A DNA stretch of 64,000 nt, taken from assembly GCF_020595125.1 (NCBI RefSeq), contig NZ_JACNMS010000004.1, positions 1 to 64,000 on the forward strand, in the 5' to 3' direction. Made by a program: the position numbers and the translations under genes. Positions 35,044-44,614 of the stretch are shown here, in pieces (position 1 is the first letter of the stretch; each line of letters begins with the position of its first letter). The notes below the pieces were generated by a model. It did no database searches. It was not told the DNA's origin and was given only the letters and a program-made list of their open reading frames with translations. The stretch is from Jeotgalibacillus aurantiacus (lineage in GTDB: Bacteria > Bacillota > Bacilli > Bacillales > Jeotgalibacillaceae).

Positions 35044-36009
35044 TTGGAAAGAAAAAAACCTCTTGATCTGCTTACCCTAGAAAGGTTGATAGCAAGGTTA
35101 GACAGAAATCACCCGAATCTCTCTTATCTCGAAGAAGAATTAAGACGACTCCAAGCAGGCTATAAAGGTGAGTGCTACCTGGACTCTTTGACAGACCCAT
35201 TTATGACTTCGAATTTCTCCACCATTAAAAACCTCACAGTACCCTCTTATTTTGAAACTATTCAGTACGATCAAATTCATATTACTCCCTCATTTATTCT
35301 TATCATTGAATGTAAAAACATCATTGGAAAACTGACATTTCAACCAGAGGCTAGCTCTTTGAAAAGAGAGATTAATGGTGTTGAGAATTATTTCAGGGAT
35401 CCGCTCTGGCAACTCCATAGGCAAGTGGAGGGAATGAAAAAAATCCTCACTGAGCTGGGATTAAATATTCCTGTACTTGGCTACATCGTATTTACCTCTA
35501 CAAATAGCAGTTTACACACTACTACTCACCAGCAAATGAAACTCGAAAAAGTGATTAAAAGTGAGCAATTGACTTCTCAAATCAGGAAGCTTGAAAAAGA
35601 TTATCAAACGAAATACCTCAATTGTGAGCAAATCCAAGCGCTCACTTCTTCCTTAAAGAATCTCTCAGTTCAATTATCATGGAAAGACCCTTTAATAAAA
35701 TATAATATTTTGGTTGATGAATTAAGTTTGGGAATGCAATGTCCTAAATGCGGGAAGTTTAAATTGAAAAAAGAAAGATTTAAGTGGAAATGTGAAAACT
35801 GTCTTGGTTTGCTGCAAAAAATTGAAAAAGAACAGTTCATTGATTATTTTCTATTGTTAAATAGAAAGGCAAAATTAAAGGATTTGTGTGCATTTTATCT
35901 TGTGGATAATTCTAGAAATTTGAAGTACGCTTTACTATCGTCAGGTATTGAAATTTTTGGGAACACGAAGTCGGCTGAGTATGTTAGTTGGCTTCATGCA
36001 TCAGATTGA
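35044..36009 (+). CDS. NERD nuclease-related-domain protein with C-terminal zinc ribbon
   Basis: About 321 residues. The NERD region is about 38-150 (GYKGECYLDSL, then HITPSFILIIECKN, with the conserved Glu and ECK core). A C-terminal zinc ribbon follows (CPKC near 233 and CENC near 250), then a helical tail. TTG 35044 is chosen because AAGGAGG (35028-35034) lies 9 nt upstream; the frame stays open to 34969 without a ribosome site. The function is unknown; NERD proteins are predicted nucleases. Base composition looks more AT-rich than neighbouring genes. The gene sits between two near-identical 165-bp direct repeats, a sign of insertion or recombination. Confidence 0.85.
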   Translation: MERKKPLDLLTLERLIARLDRNHPNLSYLEEELRRLQAGYKGECYLDSLTDPFMTSNFSTIKNLTVPSYFETIQYDQIHITPSFILIIECKNIIGKLTFQPEASSLKREINGVENYFRDPLWQLHRQVEGMKKILTELGLNIPVLGYIVFTSTNSSLHTTTHQQMKLEKVIKSEQLTSQIRKLEKDYQTKYLNCEQIQALTSSLKNLSVQLSWKDPLIKYNILVDELSLGMQCPKCGKFKLKKERFKWKCENCLGLLQKIEKEQFIDYFLLLNRKAKLKDLCAFYLVDNSRNLKYALLSSGIEIFGNTKSAEYVSWLHASD

Positions 36010-36060
36010 GGACAGATACATTCAGATGCTTGTGGTAGCTATTTAGTGAATGTCCAAGTT

Positions 36061-36172
36061 TGGTTAAATGAAGGGGGAGTGGTCAAATAACAAGAAAGAA
36101 TGGTTGAATCATCCAAAAGAGTGGTTAAATAACCTAAAAGAGTGGTCGAATAACCAAAAAAGTGGTCAAATC
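36061..36172. repeat. 21-nt-period tract, third copy of the GTGGTYRAAT type
   Basis: GGTYRAAT-type motifs begin at about 36061, 36080, 36101, 36122, 36143 and 36163 (steps 19, 21, 21, 21, 20). It is related to, but more drifted than, the two direct-repeat copies, and directly precedes the right-hand one. Confidence 0.7.
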
Positions 36173-36182
36173 GGTTTTCAGA

Positions 36183-36348
36183 TTGTAAAAAGCATCAAGT
36201 GTCCCCGGTCTACGCCGGGGTTTTTGGGATAGAGTGGTTAAATAAGGAGGGAGAGTGGTCAAATAACCTGAAAGAGTGGTTGAATCATGTAAAAGAGTGG
36301 TTAAATAACCCGTAAAAGTAGTCGAATCATCACAAAAAGTGGTCAAAT
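36183..36348. repeat. direct repeat, right copy; includes a 21-nt-period tract
   Basis: Matches 34748-34912 over about 165 bp with few differences. Units start at 36232, 36253, 36274, 36295, 36316 and 36337, every 21 nt. It also carries the small CCCCGGTCTACGCCGGGG hairpin. Confidence 0.85.
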
Positions 36349-36376
36349 CACCCTCTACTTGCCCTACACGCTCAAA

Positions 36377-36408
36377 TAAAAAACCGGAGCATCAAGCCCC
36401 GGTTATTT
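36377..36408 (-). terminator. terminator of ytfP
   Basis: AAAAACCGGAGC pairs GCCCCGGTTATTT, overlapping the ytfP stop; T-rich on the minus strand downstream. Confidence 0.8.
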
Positions 36409-37659
36409 CTCCGCCGCATTCGTCCCTGCAAGTCGTCCGGTTACGAGTGCTGACGTAATATTGTAGCCGCCTGTATATCCATGGATATCGAGCAGTTCTC
36501 CGCATAAAAATAATCCTTCGCATTTTTTTGAAGCCATCGTTTTCGGTTCGATTTCTTTTACGGAAACGCCGCCGCCTGTGACGAAGGCTTTTTCGATAGA
36601 CTGGGTTCCGTTGACCTTCATTTCAAAACCGGTTAAGGCTTTGGCCATTCCTCTTATTTTTTCAGAAGAAATCGTACCGGCCTGCTGATCCGGGTCGATT
36701 TCATTGACCTCCATTATGAAGTGCAGGTAGCGTTCCGGGGCGAGCCCTTTCCATGTGTTTTTGACTGCTTTTTTTGCTTCATCTTTTGCGAGTTTGAACA
36801 GCATTTGAAAAGCGGATTCTGCGTTTTGATCCGGCATGACACTGATATGCATCGTAACCGGTGCACCTTTTTGCTTTTTCATTTCCTTCACTACATACTG
36901 ACTGCAGCGTAAAATGGCTGGTCCGGATAGTCCGAAATGGGTGAAAAGCATGTCCATCTGATGGGTCACGATGGTTTTGCCTTTTTTATTTATCACACTG
37001 ACTGCAGCATCACGCAGTGCGAGTCCCTGCAGTGATTTATTCTGAATGAAGGGTTCGGATGACAGCAGGGGAACCTCTGTCGGGAACAGGTCCGTAACAG
37101 TGTGCCCGGCTTTTTCCACCCACGGATAGCCATCACCCGTGGAGCCTGTCTGCGGTACAGACTTTCCGCCTACAGCTAAAACGACTGCATCAGCGTTAAT
37201 GCGGTCACCTGTTTCAGTTTCAATTCCTGTAACGGATCCATCTTCAATCAGCAATTCCTTCACAGGTGCATTTGTGCGGATTTCGACTTTCAGTTCCCCG
37301 AGCCTGCGCAGCAGTGCATCCACCACCGACTGGGCTTTATCAGAGACAGGGAACATCCGGCCGTGATCCTCTTCTTTTAATGCCACGCCGAGTCCTTCGA
37401 AAAAGCGGATAATATCTTCGTTGTTAAAGACTGAAAACGCACTGTACAGAAAGCGTCCGTTTCCGGGGATATGTTTAATGATTTCATCAATCGGAAGACG
37501 GTTTGTGACGTTACATCTGCCGCCTCCTGAAATCGCGAGCTTACGTCCAAGTTTGTTTCCTTTATCAATAAGAAGAACGCGTTCCTTCTTCTCACCGGCT
37601 GCAATGGCAGCCATTAAACCGGATGGGCCACCACCCACCACGATGACATCGTATTTCAT
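36403..37659 (-). CDS. ytfP: HI0933-like FAD-dependent oxidoreductase YtfP
   Basis: About 418 residues of the BaiN/HI0933-like flavoprotein family. The Rossmann FAD motif is [17 protein letters not shown] at the N-terminus, followed by [17 protein letters not shown], a family signature, and [18 protein letters not shown]. The C-terminal FAD contact is [18 protein letters not shown]. The substrate is unknown. The second ATG (37659) has better spacing from AAAGAG than the first at 37668. Single-gene unit, divergent from ytgP. Confidence 0.92.
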   Translation of the reverse strand: MKYDVIVVGGGPSGLMAAIAAGEKKERVLLIDKGNKLGRKLAISGGGRCNVTNRLPIDEIIKHIPGNGRFLYSAFSVFNNEDIIRFFEGLGVALKEEDHGRMFPVSDKAQSVVDALLRRLGELKVEIRTNAPVKELLIEDGSVTGIETETGDRINADAVVLAVGGKSVPQTGSTGDGYPWVEKAGHTVTDLFPTEVPLLSSEPFIQNKSLQGLALRDAAVSVINKKGKTIVTHQMDMLFTHFGLSGPAILRCSQYVVKEMKKQKGAPVTMHISVMPDQNAESAFQMLFKLAKDEAKKAVKNTWKGLAPERYLHFIMEVNEIDPDQQAGTISSEKIRGMAKALTGFEMKVNGTQSIEKAFVTGGGVSVKEIEPKTMASKKCEGLFLCGELLDIHGYTGGYNITSALVTGRLAGTNAAEK

Positions 37660-37843
37660 TCGTTTCATCTCTTTTCTGCATCAATTCCAAATGACATGCG
37701 TATGAACTCCATCTATTCTAGCGTGATATCCCCGACAATTCAATGAATTACCCGAGTTATTCATTGTCATCGACACGACTGAGTAGTACACTACGAATAG
37801 TGTCAAAATTTTGTTTTAAGGATCGGGAAGTGAAAATAACCAG

Positions 37844-39460
37844 ATGTCAACTTCAACACTAGTCAGAGGGACGTTTATTCTGACGTTGGGTACCTTTATT
37901 TCTAAGTTTCTTGGACTGTTTTATGTAATCCCGTTTAATGAGCTGGTAAAGGGAGAGCCGGGAGCACTTGCCTTGTATCAGTACGGATATCTTCCATATA
38001 CGATTTTCCTTTCGATTGCGACTGCGGGGGTACCGCTCGCAGTGTCGAAATTTATATCAAAATATAATGCGTTAGAGGAATATGAGGTTGGGAGGAAGCT
38101 TTTCCGATCAGGCCTTGTATTAATGTCACTGACAGGCATTCTGGCCTTTTTAATTATGTATTTATTTGCACCAGTTTTTGCGGAAATGGTCATAGAGTCT
38201 GATGAGCAGAAAGTCAGTGTGGAGCAGGTTATCTCAGTAATCAGGGCTGTCAGCTTTGCATTAATTGTCATTCCTGTCATGAGTCTGATCAGGGGGTTTT
38301 TCCAGGGATATCAGTCGATGGGGCCAACTGCTGTATCCAATGTGATAGAACAGATTGTCCGAATCGTCTTTTTGCTTGCTGGCGTATATGTCGTGTTATT
38401 TGTCATGGAAGGTTCCATGACAGAGGCGATCGGCGTGGCCACTTTTGCTGCATTTGTCGGGGGAGTTGCCAGTCTTGCACTGCTTGTGTTTTATTTCCTG
38501 AAACGCAAACCCTATCTGGATAAAACGCGCGATCAGGGTAAAAACGAAATGGACATTTCCATTAAGGATATGTATAAGGAGATCATTCTTTATTCCATTC
38601 CGTTTGTACTTGTAGGGGTAGCCAATCCGTTATTCCAATTGGTTGATACACTGACATTTAACAAAGCGATGGTCAGCATAGGGCTCGCAGCCGTCACGGA
38701 TCTGCAGCTTGAAATATTAAATTTTACAACCCATAAGCTTGTCATCATCCCGGTGTCACTCGCAACCGCATTTGCGATGACGCTCATTCCGGTTATTACG
38801 TCCAGTTTTTCTAAAGGGAACTGGAGCAATTTAAACCGCCAGATTGATCAGACGTTTCAAATTCTGCTGTTTCTGACGATGCCGGCTGCAATCGGCTTGT
38901 CTTTACTGGCGGAGCCTGCGTACACAGTTTTTTACGGAGCGGATCAGCTTGGAACTGAAGTGCTTAGAACGTATGCGCCGGTCGCGATCCTGTTTGCTGT
39001 TTATACTGTAACGGCCGCAATGATGCAGGGAATCAATGAACAGCGCTGGAGTGTGCTTAGCCTCCTTGTCGGTCTGTTAGTAAAGCTGGCTTTGAATATT
39101 CCGCTTGTCCAGCTAATGGAAGTGCAGGGCGCTGTGTTATCAACAAGTATTGGGTATGTGGCGGCGATTGTCATCAACCTGATTGTCATCAGGCATTTTG
39201 CTGCTTATAAATACAGAATGGTTGTCAAACGAACGATGCTCATGCTGATTTTTAATGTCATCATGGCAGTGCCTGTTTTGGTGCTGTATTACGGACTGGG
39301 TCTCGTACTTGATCCTGAGAGCCGACTGCAGGCGATCCTCATTCTTGTCGTTTGCGGCTCAGTCGGTGCTTTTGTATACGCAGTGCTGAGCATGAAATCA
39401 AGGCTCGCTGACCGCTTGTTCGGTGACCGGATTACAAGACTGCGTAATCGATTTTCTTAA
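37844..39460 (+). CDS. ytgP: MurJ-like polysaccharide/lipid II flippase YtgP
   Basis: 538 residues with about fourteen membrane helices, of the MVF/MOP flippase superfamily. It begins STSTLVRGTFILTLGTFISKFLG, the usual YtgP/SpoVB-type N-terminus, and has a charged loop at KRKPYLDKTRDQGKNEMD. YtgP of B. subtilis acts as a MurJ-type lipid II flippase in peptidoglycan synthesis. It is 16 nt before ytzG and probably co-transcribed. SpoVB paralogues look similar, but the ytzG link favours YtgP. Confidence 0.9.
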   Translation: MSTSTLVRGTFILTLGTFISKFLGLFYVIPFNELVKGEPGALALYQYGYLPYTIFLSIATAGVPLAVSKFISKYNALEEYEVGRKLFRSGLVLMSLTGILAFLIMYLFAPVFAEMVIESDEQKVSVEQVISVIRAVSFALIVIPVMSLIRGFFQGYQSMGPTAVSNVIEQIVRIVFLLAGVYVVLFVMEGSMTEAIGVATFAAFVGGVASLALLVFYFLKRKPYLDKTRDQGKNEMDISIKDMYKEIILYSIPFVLVGVANPLFQLVDTLTFNKAMVSIGLAAVTDLQLEILNFTTHKLVIIPVSLATAFAMTLIPVITSSFSKGNWSNLNRQIDQTFQILLFLTMPAAIGLSLLAEPAYTVFYGADQLGTEVLRTYAPVAILFAVYTVTAAMMQGINEQRWSVLSLLVGLLVKLALNIPLVQLMEVQGAVLSTSIGYVAAIVINLIVIRHFAAYKYRMVVKRTMLMLIFNVIMAVPVLVLYYGLGLVLDPESRLQAILILVVCGSVGAFVYAVLSMKSRLADRLFGDRITRLRNRFS

Positions 39461-39476
39461 TTAAAGGAGACGCACT

Positions 39477-40187
39477 ATGCGATTAGATAAACTGCTGTCA
39501 AACATGGGATTTGGCAGCCGGAAAGAAATGAAAAAGTGGCTGAAATCAGGGGCTGTCACAGTGGATGGTGTCCATGCAAAAGACGGCAAGCTGCAGGTGA
39601 ACCCTGAATTGCAGGTTGTTGAAGTAAATGGAGAACAGGTTCATTACAGAGAATTCATTTATCTGATGATGAATAAGCCGCAGGGCGTTATTTCTGCAAC
39701 GGAAGACAATCTTCATCAAACGGTGCTTGATCTGATTGATACAGAATTGCATTTGTTTGAGCCTTTTCCGGTCGGTCGTCTTGATAAGGATACAGAAGGA
39801 TTTCTCCTGCTGACCAACGACGGTGTCCTTGCCCACGAATTACTGTCACCAAAAAAGCACGTCGATAAAACGTATTATGCCAAAATTGACGGGCGTGTCA
39901 CCGATGAGGACGTAAAAGCGTTTGATCAGGGAGTTACACTTGATGACGGATACGAAACGAAACCAGGTAAGCTCGTGATCCTCGAAAGCGCAGAAACCTC
40001 AGAAATCGAATTAACGATCACAGAAGGCAAGTTCCATCAGGTCAAACGGATGTTTCAGACTGTTGAAAAAGAAGTCGTGTTTCTAAAGCGGCTCTCAATG
40101 GGTCCGCTGTCTCTTGATCCTGAACTCAGCCCTGGAGAGTACCGCGAGCTGACAGAAGAGGAAGTTCACCTTCTGAAGAATCGATAA
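39477..40187 (+). CDS. ytzG: RsuA-family rRNA pseudouridine synthase YtzG
   Basis: 236 residues. An N-terminal S4 RNA-binding domain (MRLDKLLSNMGFGSRKEMKK, about residues 1-60) is followed by the RsuA/RluB catalytic domain with GRLDKDTEGFLLLTNDG holding the catalytic Asp (about residue 104). The probable target is a small-subunit rRNA uridine as for RsuA, but the site is not read from sequence. AAAGGAGACG gives a good SD. Confidence 0.93.
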   Translation: MRLDKLLSNMGFGSRKEMKKWLKSGAVTVDGVHAKDGKLQVNPELQVVEVNGEQVHYREFIYLMMNKPQGVISATEDNLHQTVLDLIDTELHLFEPFPVGRLDKDTEGFLLLTNDGVLAHELLSPKKHVDKTYYAKIDGRVTDEDVKAFDQGVTLDDGYETKPGKLVILESAETSEIELTITEGKFHQVKRMFQTVEKEVVFLKRLSMGPLSLDPELSPGEYRELTEEEVHLLKNR

Positions 40188-40211
40188 AAAACCGGACTGA
40201 TGGTTTTTTTA
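40186..40211 (+). terminator. weak terminator after ytzG
   Basis: A short AAAACCGGACTGATGGTTTTTTT stem-like sequence, only 5-6 bp, overlaps the ytzG stop. Confidence 0.45.
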
Positions 40212-40269
40212 GGGTTCAACTTGCTAGAAAGGGTAGATTTTCAGGTTTAAATATTTCTTCTATACAAAA

Positions 40270-40384
40270 GTGCCAGGTCATTCCGTAGACTTCTGCGGCA
40301 GAGGAGCGACAGGTGAGACAGCGTAATGCGGAGCATTAGCTGGCTCACCGCGCGGCCGCGAAAAGCGCAGGAATGACCTGGCAC
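40270..40384 (+). repeat. palindromic intergenic element
   Basis: Perfect 15-bp arms GTGCCAGGTCATTCC (40270-40284) and GGAATGACCTGGCAC (40370-40384) with a complete core (GTAGACTTCTGCGGCAGAG, GACAGGTGAGACAGCG, GGCTCACCGCGCGGCC). It lies between convergent ytzG and ytzE. Confidence 0.93.
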
Positions 40385-40410
40385 GGTTTATAGGTTCATT
40401 CAATATGAGA

Positions 40411-40438
40411 AAAAACCGGACATCAGTCCGGTCTTTTT
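40411..40438 (+). terminator. terminator hairpin
   Basis: AAAAACCGGAC pairs GTCCGGTCTTTTT with a 4-nt loop. It follows the repeat element in the ytzG-ytzE gap. Confidence 0.85.
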
Positions 40439-40451
40439 GTGCGTAAAAATA

Positions 40452-40483
40452 AAGAAGAGGGCCAAAGCCCTCTTCAAAAAAGT
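40452..40483 (-). terminator. terminator of ytzE
   Basis: AAGAAGAGGGC pairs GCCCTCTTC around CAAA, T-rich downstream on the minus strand. Confidence 0.85.
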
Positions 40484-40486
40484 TCA

Positions 40487-40705
40487 TTATGAAATTTTTA
40501 CTTTCTTTTGTGTCGTTGTCCATTTGCCCCGACTAGGACTTGTCACTAAATCGTTATAGGCTAACACATTCAAATCTCTTTGAATGGTGCGAGGTGTAAT
40601 GCCGAATTCGTCTACCAGATCATTCGTTGTTACCGTTCCATTTTCCTTAATGAACATGTAAACCGATTTGATCCGGGTCAGCATTCTGTTCGTAGTTGGT
40701 TTCAA
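40487..40705 (-). CDS. ytzE: DeoR-type helix-turn-helix regulator YtzE
   Basis: 72 residues, almost only a winged HTH: NRMLTRIKSVYMFIKENGTV, then TTNDLVDEFGITPRTIQRDLN (recognition helix), then the wing VTSPSRGKW. This is the DeoR HTH without the sugar-binding domain, as in B. subtilis YtzE. The target is unknown. It starts at TTG 40705 with GAGGGA about 10 nt upstream. Single gene. Confidence 0.9.
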   Translation of the reverse strand: MKPTTNRMLTRIKSVYMFIKENGTVTTNDLVDEFGITPRTIQRDLNVLAYNDLVTSPSRGKWTTTQKKVKIS

Positions 40706-41239
40706 AAAACCACTCCCTCATCTTTTTTCCATGGCAAGGACGACAGGTGACAGGTTAAAGTTCACGAGTAAGATTAAAATTGGATGCCTCACGACAGCCC
40801 CTTTTCATTCTATTTCGACAAACGATATTGTCTGACAATTTCATTGTACAATTATTCTTTTGTTTTTTCTAGTGTTTTGATGCTTTTTACATACTATTTA
40901 CAATATTGAAAGGTTAATGTTCGCATTATCATAATCTTGTATACGCTTTCATAAAAATAAAATTTATTGATTTCATAAGTCCAATTTGCGTATTAATTGA
41001 TTAAATGAAGGTTTATTCATTATTGTGCTTTTATATGAATGTTCGACATTATGGTTTGGATTATCTATTATATCAACACGATTCTTATGTGATGTCATAA
41101 AACTGATCTTTTGATGAAAGATCATCGTTTTACTTATAAAGATTCTTATCAATGTTTTGTGACTAATCCGAATTGCATGGTGATTCCCGATTTAAAATAG
41201 TCTATAATAGGACCATTATCAACAGTTGAGGTGAATGCT
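40706..41239. other. 534-nt AT-rich gap before pepV, no gene seen
   Basis: No ORF with a ribosome site, no strong hairpin and no clear 21-nt periodicity was found. It is markedly AT-rich from about 40800. TCTATAATAG at 41201-41210 is a plausible -10 region for pepV, with no good -35. Confidence 0.5.
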
Positions 41240-42655
41240 GTGACAATTCAATGGAAACAGGAAGCCGAAAAGAGACGGGATGAGATCATTCAGGAGCTGC
41301 AGGGATTGATTGCGATTCCAAGTGTGCTCAATGAAGATGATGCCACGGAGGATGCGCCGCTTGGGACAGAAGTAAAGCGCGCATTATCTTATCTGCTTGA
41401 TGCAGGAGAGCGCGATGGATTTACAGCTAAAAATGTTGGGAATCTGGCAGGACATCTGGAAATGGGACAGGGAGATGATCTTCTTGGGATCCTCTGTCAT
41501 GTGGACGTGGTGCCTGCAGGAAATGGATGGACTTACGATCCTTTTGAGGGAGCGGTTCACGACGGTAAGCTTTTTGGACGAGGCGCTATTGATGACAAAG
41601 GCCCGACCATTGCTGCCTATTTTGCGATGAAAATGATTCAAGAGCTTAATTTAACATTGAATAAACGTGTAAGGATGATTATCGGCACGGACGAAGAAAG
41701 TGACTGGCGCTGTGTGGAGCATTACTTCAAGCACGAGGAGATGCCTTCAATCGGATTTGCACCGGATGCTGATTTTCCAATTATTCATGCGGAAAAAGGC
41801 ATCACAGACTTTAATCTTCATCTGACCCGATTTAAGGAAGATGAGCGTGCGCCTAAAATTGAAGTGAAGACATTATATTCCGGCGAGCGTTACAATATGG
41901 TTCCTGATTACGTAAAGGCTGAACTGATTGTTCATGCTGAACAGACGTATTTACTTCAGGAGTTTGAAGAGTTTTTAAAGGAACAGGATGTAAAAGGCGA
42001 ATTTTATGTGGACAGAGGGCTTTTGACGCTTGAACTGCATGGGAAATCTGCCCATGCAATGGAGCCTGACAATGGCATCAATGCAGGACTGCTTCTTGTG
42101 AAATTCCTGTGCCGATTTGAATGTGATGCCAGGGCAAAAACCTATCTTTCATTTGCCAAAAAGTATTTATATGGTGATTCACGGGCGATTGCACTTGGTC
42201 TTTCCGGCAGTGACGAGATCAGTGGAGATCTGACACTGAATACAGGGGTCATGCGTTACAGCGAAAAGGAAGCGTATGTCGGGCTGAACGTCCGATATCC
42301 TGTCACATATGATATGGATGAAAGACGTACCGATCTTCAGGAAGAAATGGATGCGCTTGGCGTTACGTTAGAGCTGCTGAATGATTCGAAGCCGCATCAT
42401 GTTGATGGGGATGATCCGTTTGTTCAGACACTGCTTTCCATTTATGAAAAACAGACGGGTGAGCCAGGTAAGCTGCTGGCCATTGGCGGCGGTACATATG
42501 CCCGCTCTCTAAAAAAGGGTGTAGCATTTGGGGCGCTCTTTCCGGGTAAGGAAGATGTAGCCCATCAGAAGGATGAATATATTGATATTGAAGATCTATT
42601 GAGTGCAACAGCCATTTACGCAGAAGCCATTTATGAGCTTGCCTGCGAAAAATAA
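41240..42655 (+). CDS. pepV: dipeptidase PepV (Sapep/M20 family)
   Basis: About 471 residues, a two-zinc M20 metallopeptidase that cleaves N-terminal amino acids from dipeptides. Metal and catalytic motifs are ILCHVDVVPAGNGW (His and Asp), GRGAIDDKGPTIA, GTDEESDWRCVEHY (the general base Glu and metal Glu) and the late GGTYARSLKKGVAFG. The GTG at 41240 has GAGG 8 nt upstream, preferred over the in-frame GTG at 41231. It is followed 22 nt later by dat, a pairing common in Bacillus relatives. Confidence 0.93.
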   Translation: MTIQWKQEAEKRRDEIIQELQGLIAIPSVLNEDDATEDAPLGTEVKRALSYLLDAGERDGFTAKNVGNLAGHLEMGQGDDLLGILCHVDVVPAGNGWTYDPFEGAVHDGKLFGRGAIDDKGPTIAAYFAMKMIQELNLTLNKRVRMIIGTDEESDWRCVEHYFKHEEMPSIGFAPDADFPIIHAEKGITDFNLHLTRFKEDERAPKIEVKTLYSGERYNMVPDYVKAELIVHAEQTYLLQEFEEFLKEQDVKGEFYVDRGLLTLELHGKSAHAMEPDNGINAGLLLVKFLCRFECDARAKTYLSFAKKYLYGDSRAIALGLSGSDEISGDLTLNTGVMRYSEKEAYVGLNVRYPVTYDMDERRTDLQEEMDALGVTLELLNDSKPHHVDGDDPFVQTLLSIYEKQTGEPGKLLAIGGGTYARSLKKGVAFGALFPGKEDVAHQKDEYIDIEDLLSATAIYAEAIYELACEK

Positions 42656-42677
42656 TGTAATGAGGGGGAAGATCAGA

Positions 42678-43541
42678 ATGGGTACAATTCTTGTTAATGA
42701 TCAGTTTCTAGATCGTGAAAACGGGTCAGTGGATATAGAGGACCGCGGTTATCAGTTTGGTGATGGTGTGTATGAAGTCGTCCGCGTTTATGGCGGAAAC
42801 ATGTTTACAGCAAAAGAGCATCTCGAGCGGTTATTCGAGTCAGCTGAAAAAATTCATCTGACACTTCCATTTACGTACGATGAGCTTGTTGCCAGACTTG
42901 AGAAGCTGATGGAGGTCAATCAGCTTGATACCGGCATTATTTATCTGCAGGTTACGAGAGGATCATCTGCCAGACAGCATCATTTTCCCGAGCAGACAAA
43001 AGCCGTGCTGACCGCTTATACAAAAGAAGTAGCACGTCCTGTGGCAGATATGACTGCAGGGGTGAAGGCGATTATTACCGATGATGTGCGTTGGCTGCGC
43101 TGTGATATTAAGAGTCTGAACCTTCTCGGAAATCTGCTTGCTAAACAGGAAGCTGTTTCAAAAGGTGGATTTGAAGCCGTTCTTCACCGTGATGGGACCG
43201 TAACGGAGGGCTCTTCTTCCAATGTGTTTATTATTTCAGGCGACACATTATATACTCATCCTGCTACGAACCTGATTTTAAATGGGATCACACGCAGGGA
43301 GATTCTAAAGCTTTGTAAAGAAATCGGGCTTTCGGTGGCTGAACAGGCATTTACACTTGAGGCTCTGGCGAATGCAGACGAAGTGTTTATGGCCAGTACG
43401 ACAGCGGAAGTCATGCCGCTTGTTCAACTGGATGAAACACCGGTTGGAAACGGCAAGCCTGGTGAGTGGACGCAAAAATTGCAGGCAGCGTTTGAAGAAG
43501 CTGTCCAGAAGCAGTGCGGATCACTTGCACAAACCATTTAA
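42678..43541 (+). CDS. dat: D-amino-acid aminotransferase
   Basis: 287 residues, fold-type IV PLP enzyme that makes D-glutamate and D-alanine for cell wall synthesis. Seen are YQFGDGVYEVVRVYGG at the N-terminus, the PLP Lys in CDIKSLNLLGN near residue 145, EAVLHRDGTVTEGSSSNVF and GITRREILKL. ATG 42678 has AGGGGGAAG upstream; the frame extends into pepV, but that part is not used. Co-transcribed with pepV and followed by a strong terminator. Confidence 0.94.
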   Translation: MGTILVNDQFLDRENGSVDIEDRGYQFGDGVYEVVRVYGGNMFTAKEHLERLFESAEKIHLTLPFTYDELVARLEKLMEVNQLDTGIIYLQVTRGSSARQHHFPEQTKAVLTAYTKEVARPVADMTAGVKAIITDDVRWLRCDIKSLNLLGNLLAKQEAVSKGGFEAVLHRDGTVTEGSSSNVFIISGDTLYTHPATNLILNGITRREILKLCKEIGLSVAEQAFTLEALANADEVFMASTTAEVMPLVQLDETPVGNGKPGEWTQKLQAAFEEAVQKQCGSLAQTI

Positions 43542-43556
43542 TCCTGAATTTTTCTG

Positions 43557-43587
43557 ACCCCCGGGACACATTCTCCCGGGGGTTTTT
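43557..43587 (+). terminator. terminator after pepV-dat
   Basis: ACCCCCGGGA pairs TCCCGGGGGT, followed by TTTT. Confidence 0.9.
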
Positions 43588-43628
43588 GGCATGTTCGTGC
43601 TACGATAAAAGCTACAGGAGGGATGAAG

Positions 43629-44585
43629 ATGAATACATATCAAACAGTCATTGTCGGTGCAGGTTTAACCGGGATTACCGCTGCCAGACAGCTTCAGCAT
43701 AAAGGGGAAAACATTCTATTAATTGATAAAAGCAGGAGTGTCGGCGGCAGGATGGCTACACGTCGGGTGGATGGTGGTAAAGCCGATCACGGTGCCCAGT
43801 TCTTCACAACAAGAACAGAAGCATTTAAACAGATCACCGCCGAATGGCTTGAGAAAGGCTGGGTTAAGCACTGGTTCGGAGACGATCATCCCCGTTACGC
43901 GTCTGTTGATGGGATGAATGCGCTGATGAAACGTTATGCAGAAAATCTTCCTGCTGTGCTCGATAAAAGAATCACAGGGCTGAAAAAGGTTGACCGCGGA
44001 TATGAGCTGACGGACGAAGAAGGGCAATCTGTTGCAATAGCAGAGAAGGTCATTCTCACAATGCCGATACCGCAGATAACAGATCTGCTGGAGGGGAACG
44101 CAATAGATGTTCCTACCGATTTGAAAAATGTAGACATGACACCTGTTGTTGCGGGATTGTTCTCTTTTGAAACAGCTCCGTCTTCTGAAAAAGGCTTAAT
44201 CACCGGTGACTTTCATGAAGGAATCGACCGGATCATTGAACATAAAGAAAAAGGGATATCAGACACTCCGGTTGCAACGGTTTATATGACAGGAGAGTGG
44301 TCTAAAAAGCACTTTGATCATGACCAGGAAGAGACATTGTCATTCATCGAAAAGCAGGCAGCTCCGTTTTTCGGAGAGGCATCGATCAGAACGCGCCAGC
44401 TTAAAAAATGGCGTTACGCCGAAACAGTTAACCCGCTTAACACTTCAACGCTCAAGCTTGGTGATGGACTATGGGCAGCAGGTGATTCCTTTCTACGTCC
44501 AGACGACGAAGCAGGCACAACACGGTGTGAAAGTGCTTATTTGTCAGGGCTGGATGTGGCAGAAGCGGTTTTGGGGGAGCGGTAG
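43629..44585 (+). CDS. FAD-dependent amine oxidase-like (renalase-type) protein
   Basis: About 318 residues. The N-terminal FAD motif is VIVGAGLTGITAARQLQ, then DKSRSVGGRMATRR, HGAQFFTTR and the C-terminal WAAGDSFLRPDDEAGTTRCESAY loop that holds the flavin. Layout and length match bacterial renalase-like NAD(P)/FAD oxidoreductases; the substrate is unknown. The second ATG (43629) is preferred because AGGAGG directly abuts the first (43623). Single-gene unit. Confidence 0.88.
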   Translation: MNTYQTVIVGAGLTGITAARQLQHKGENILLIDKSRSVGGRMATRRVDGGKADHGAQFFTTRTEAFKQITAEWLEKGWVKHWFGDDHPRYASVDGMNALMKRYAENLPAVLDKRITGLKKVDRGYELTDEEGQSVAIAEKVILTMPIPQITDLLEGNAIDVPTDLKNVDMTPVVAGLFSFETAPSSEKGLITGDFHEGIDRIIEHKEKGISDTPVATVYMTGEWSKKHFDHDQEETLSFIEKQAAPFFGEASIRTRQLKKWRYAETVNPLNTSTLKLGDGLWAAGDSFLRPDDEAGTTRCESAYLSGLDVAEAVLGER

Positions 44586-44614
44586 GCAGGAACTGTAGTG
44601 GGGGCGTGCGGAGC

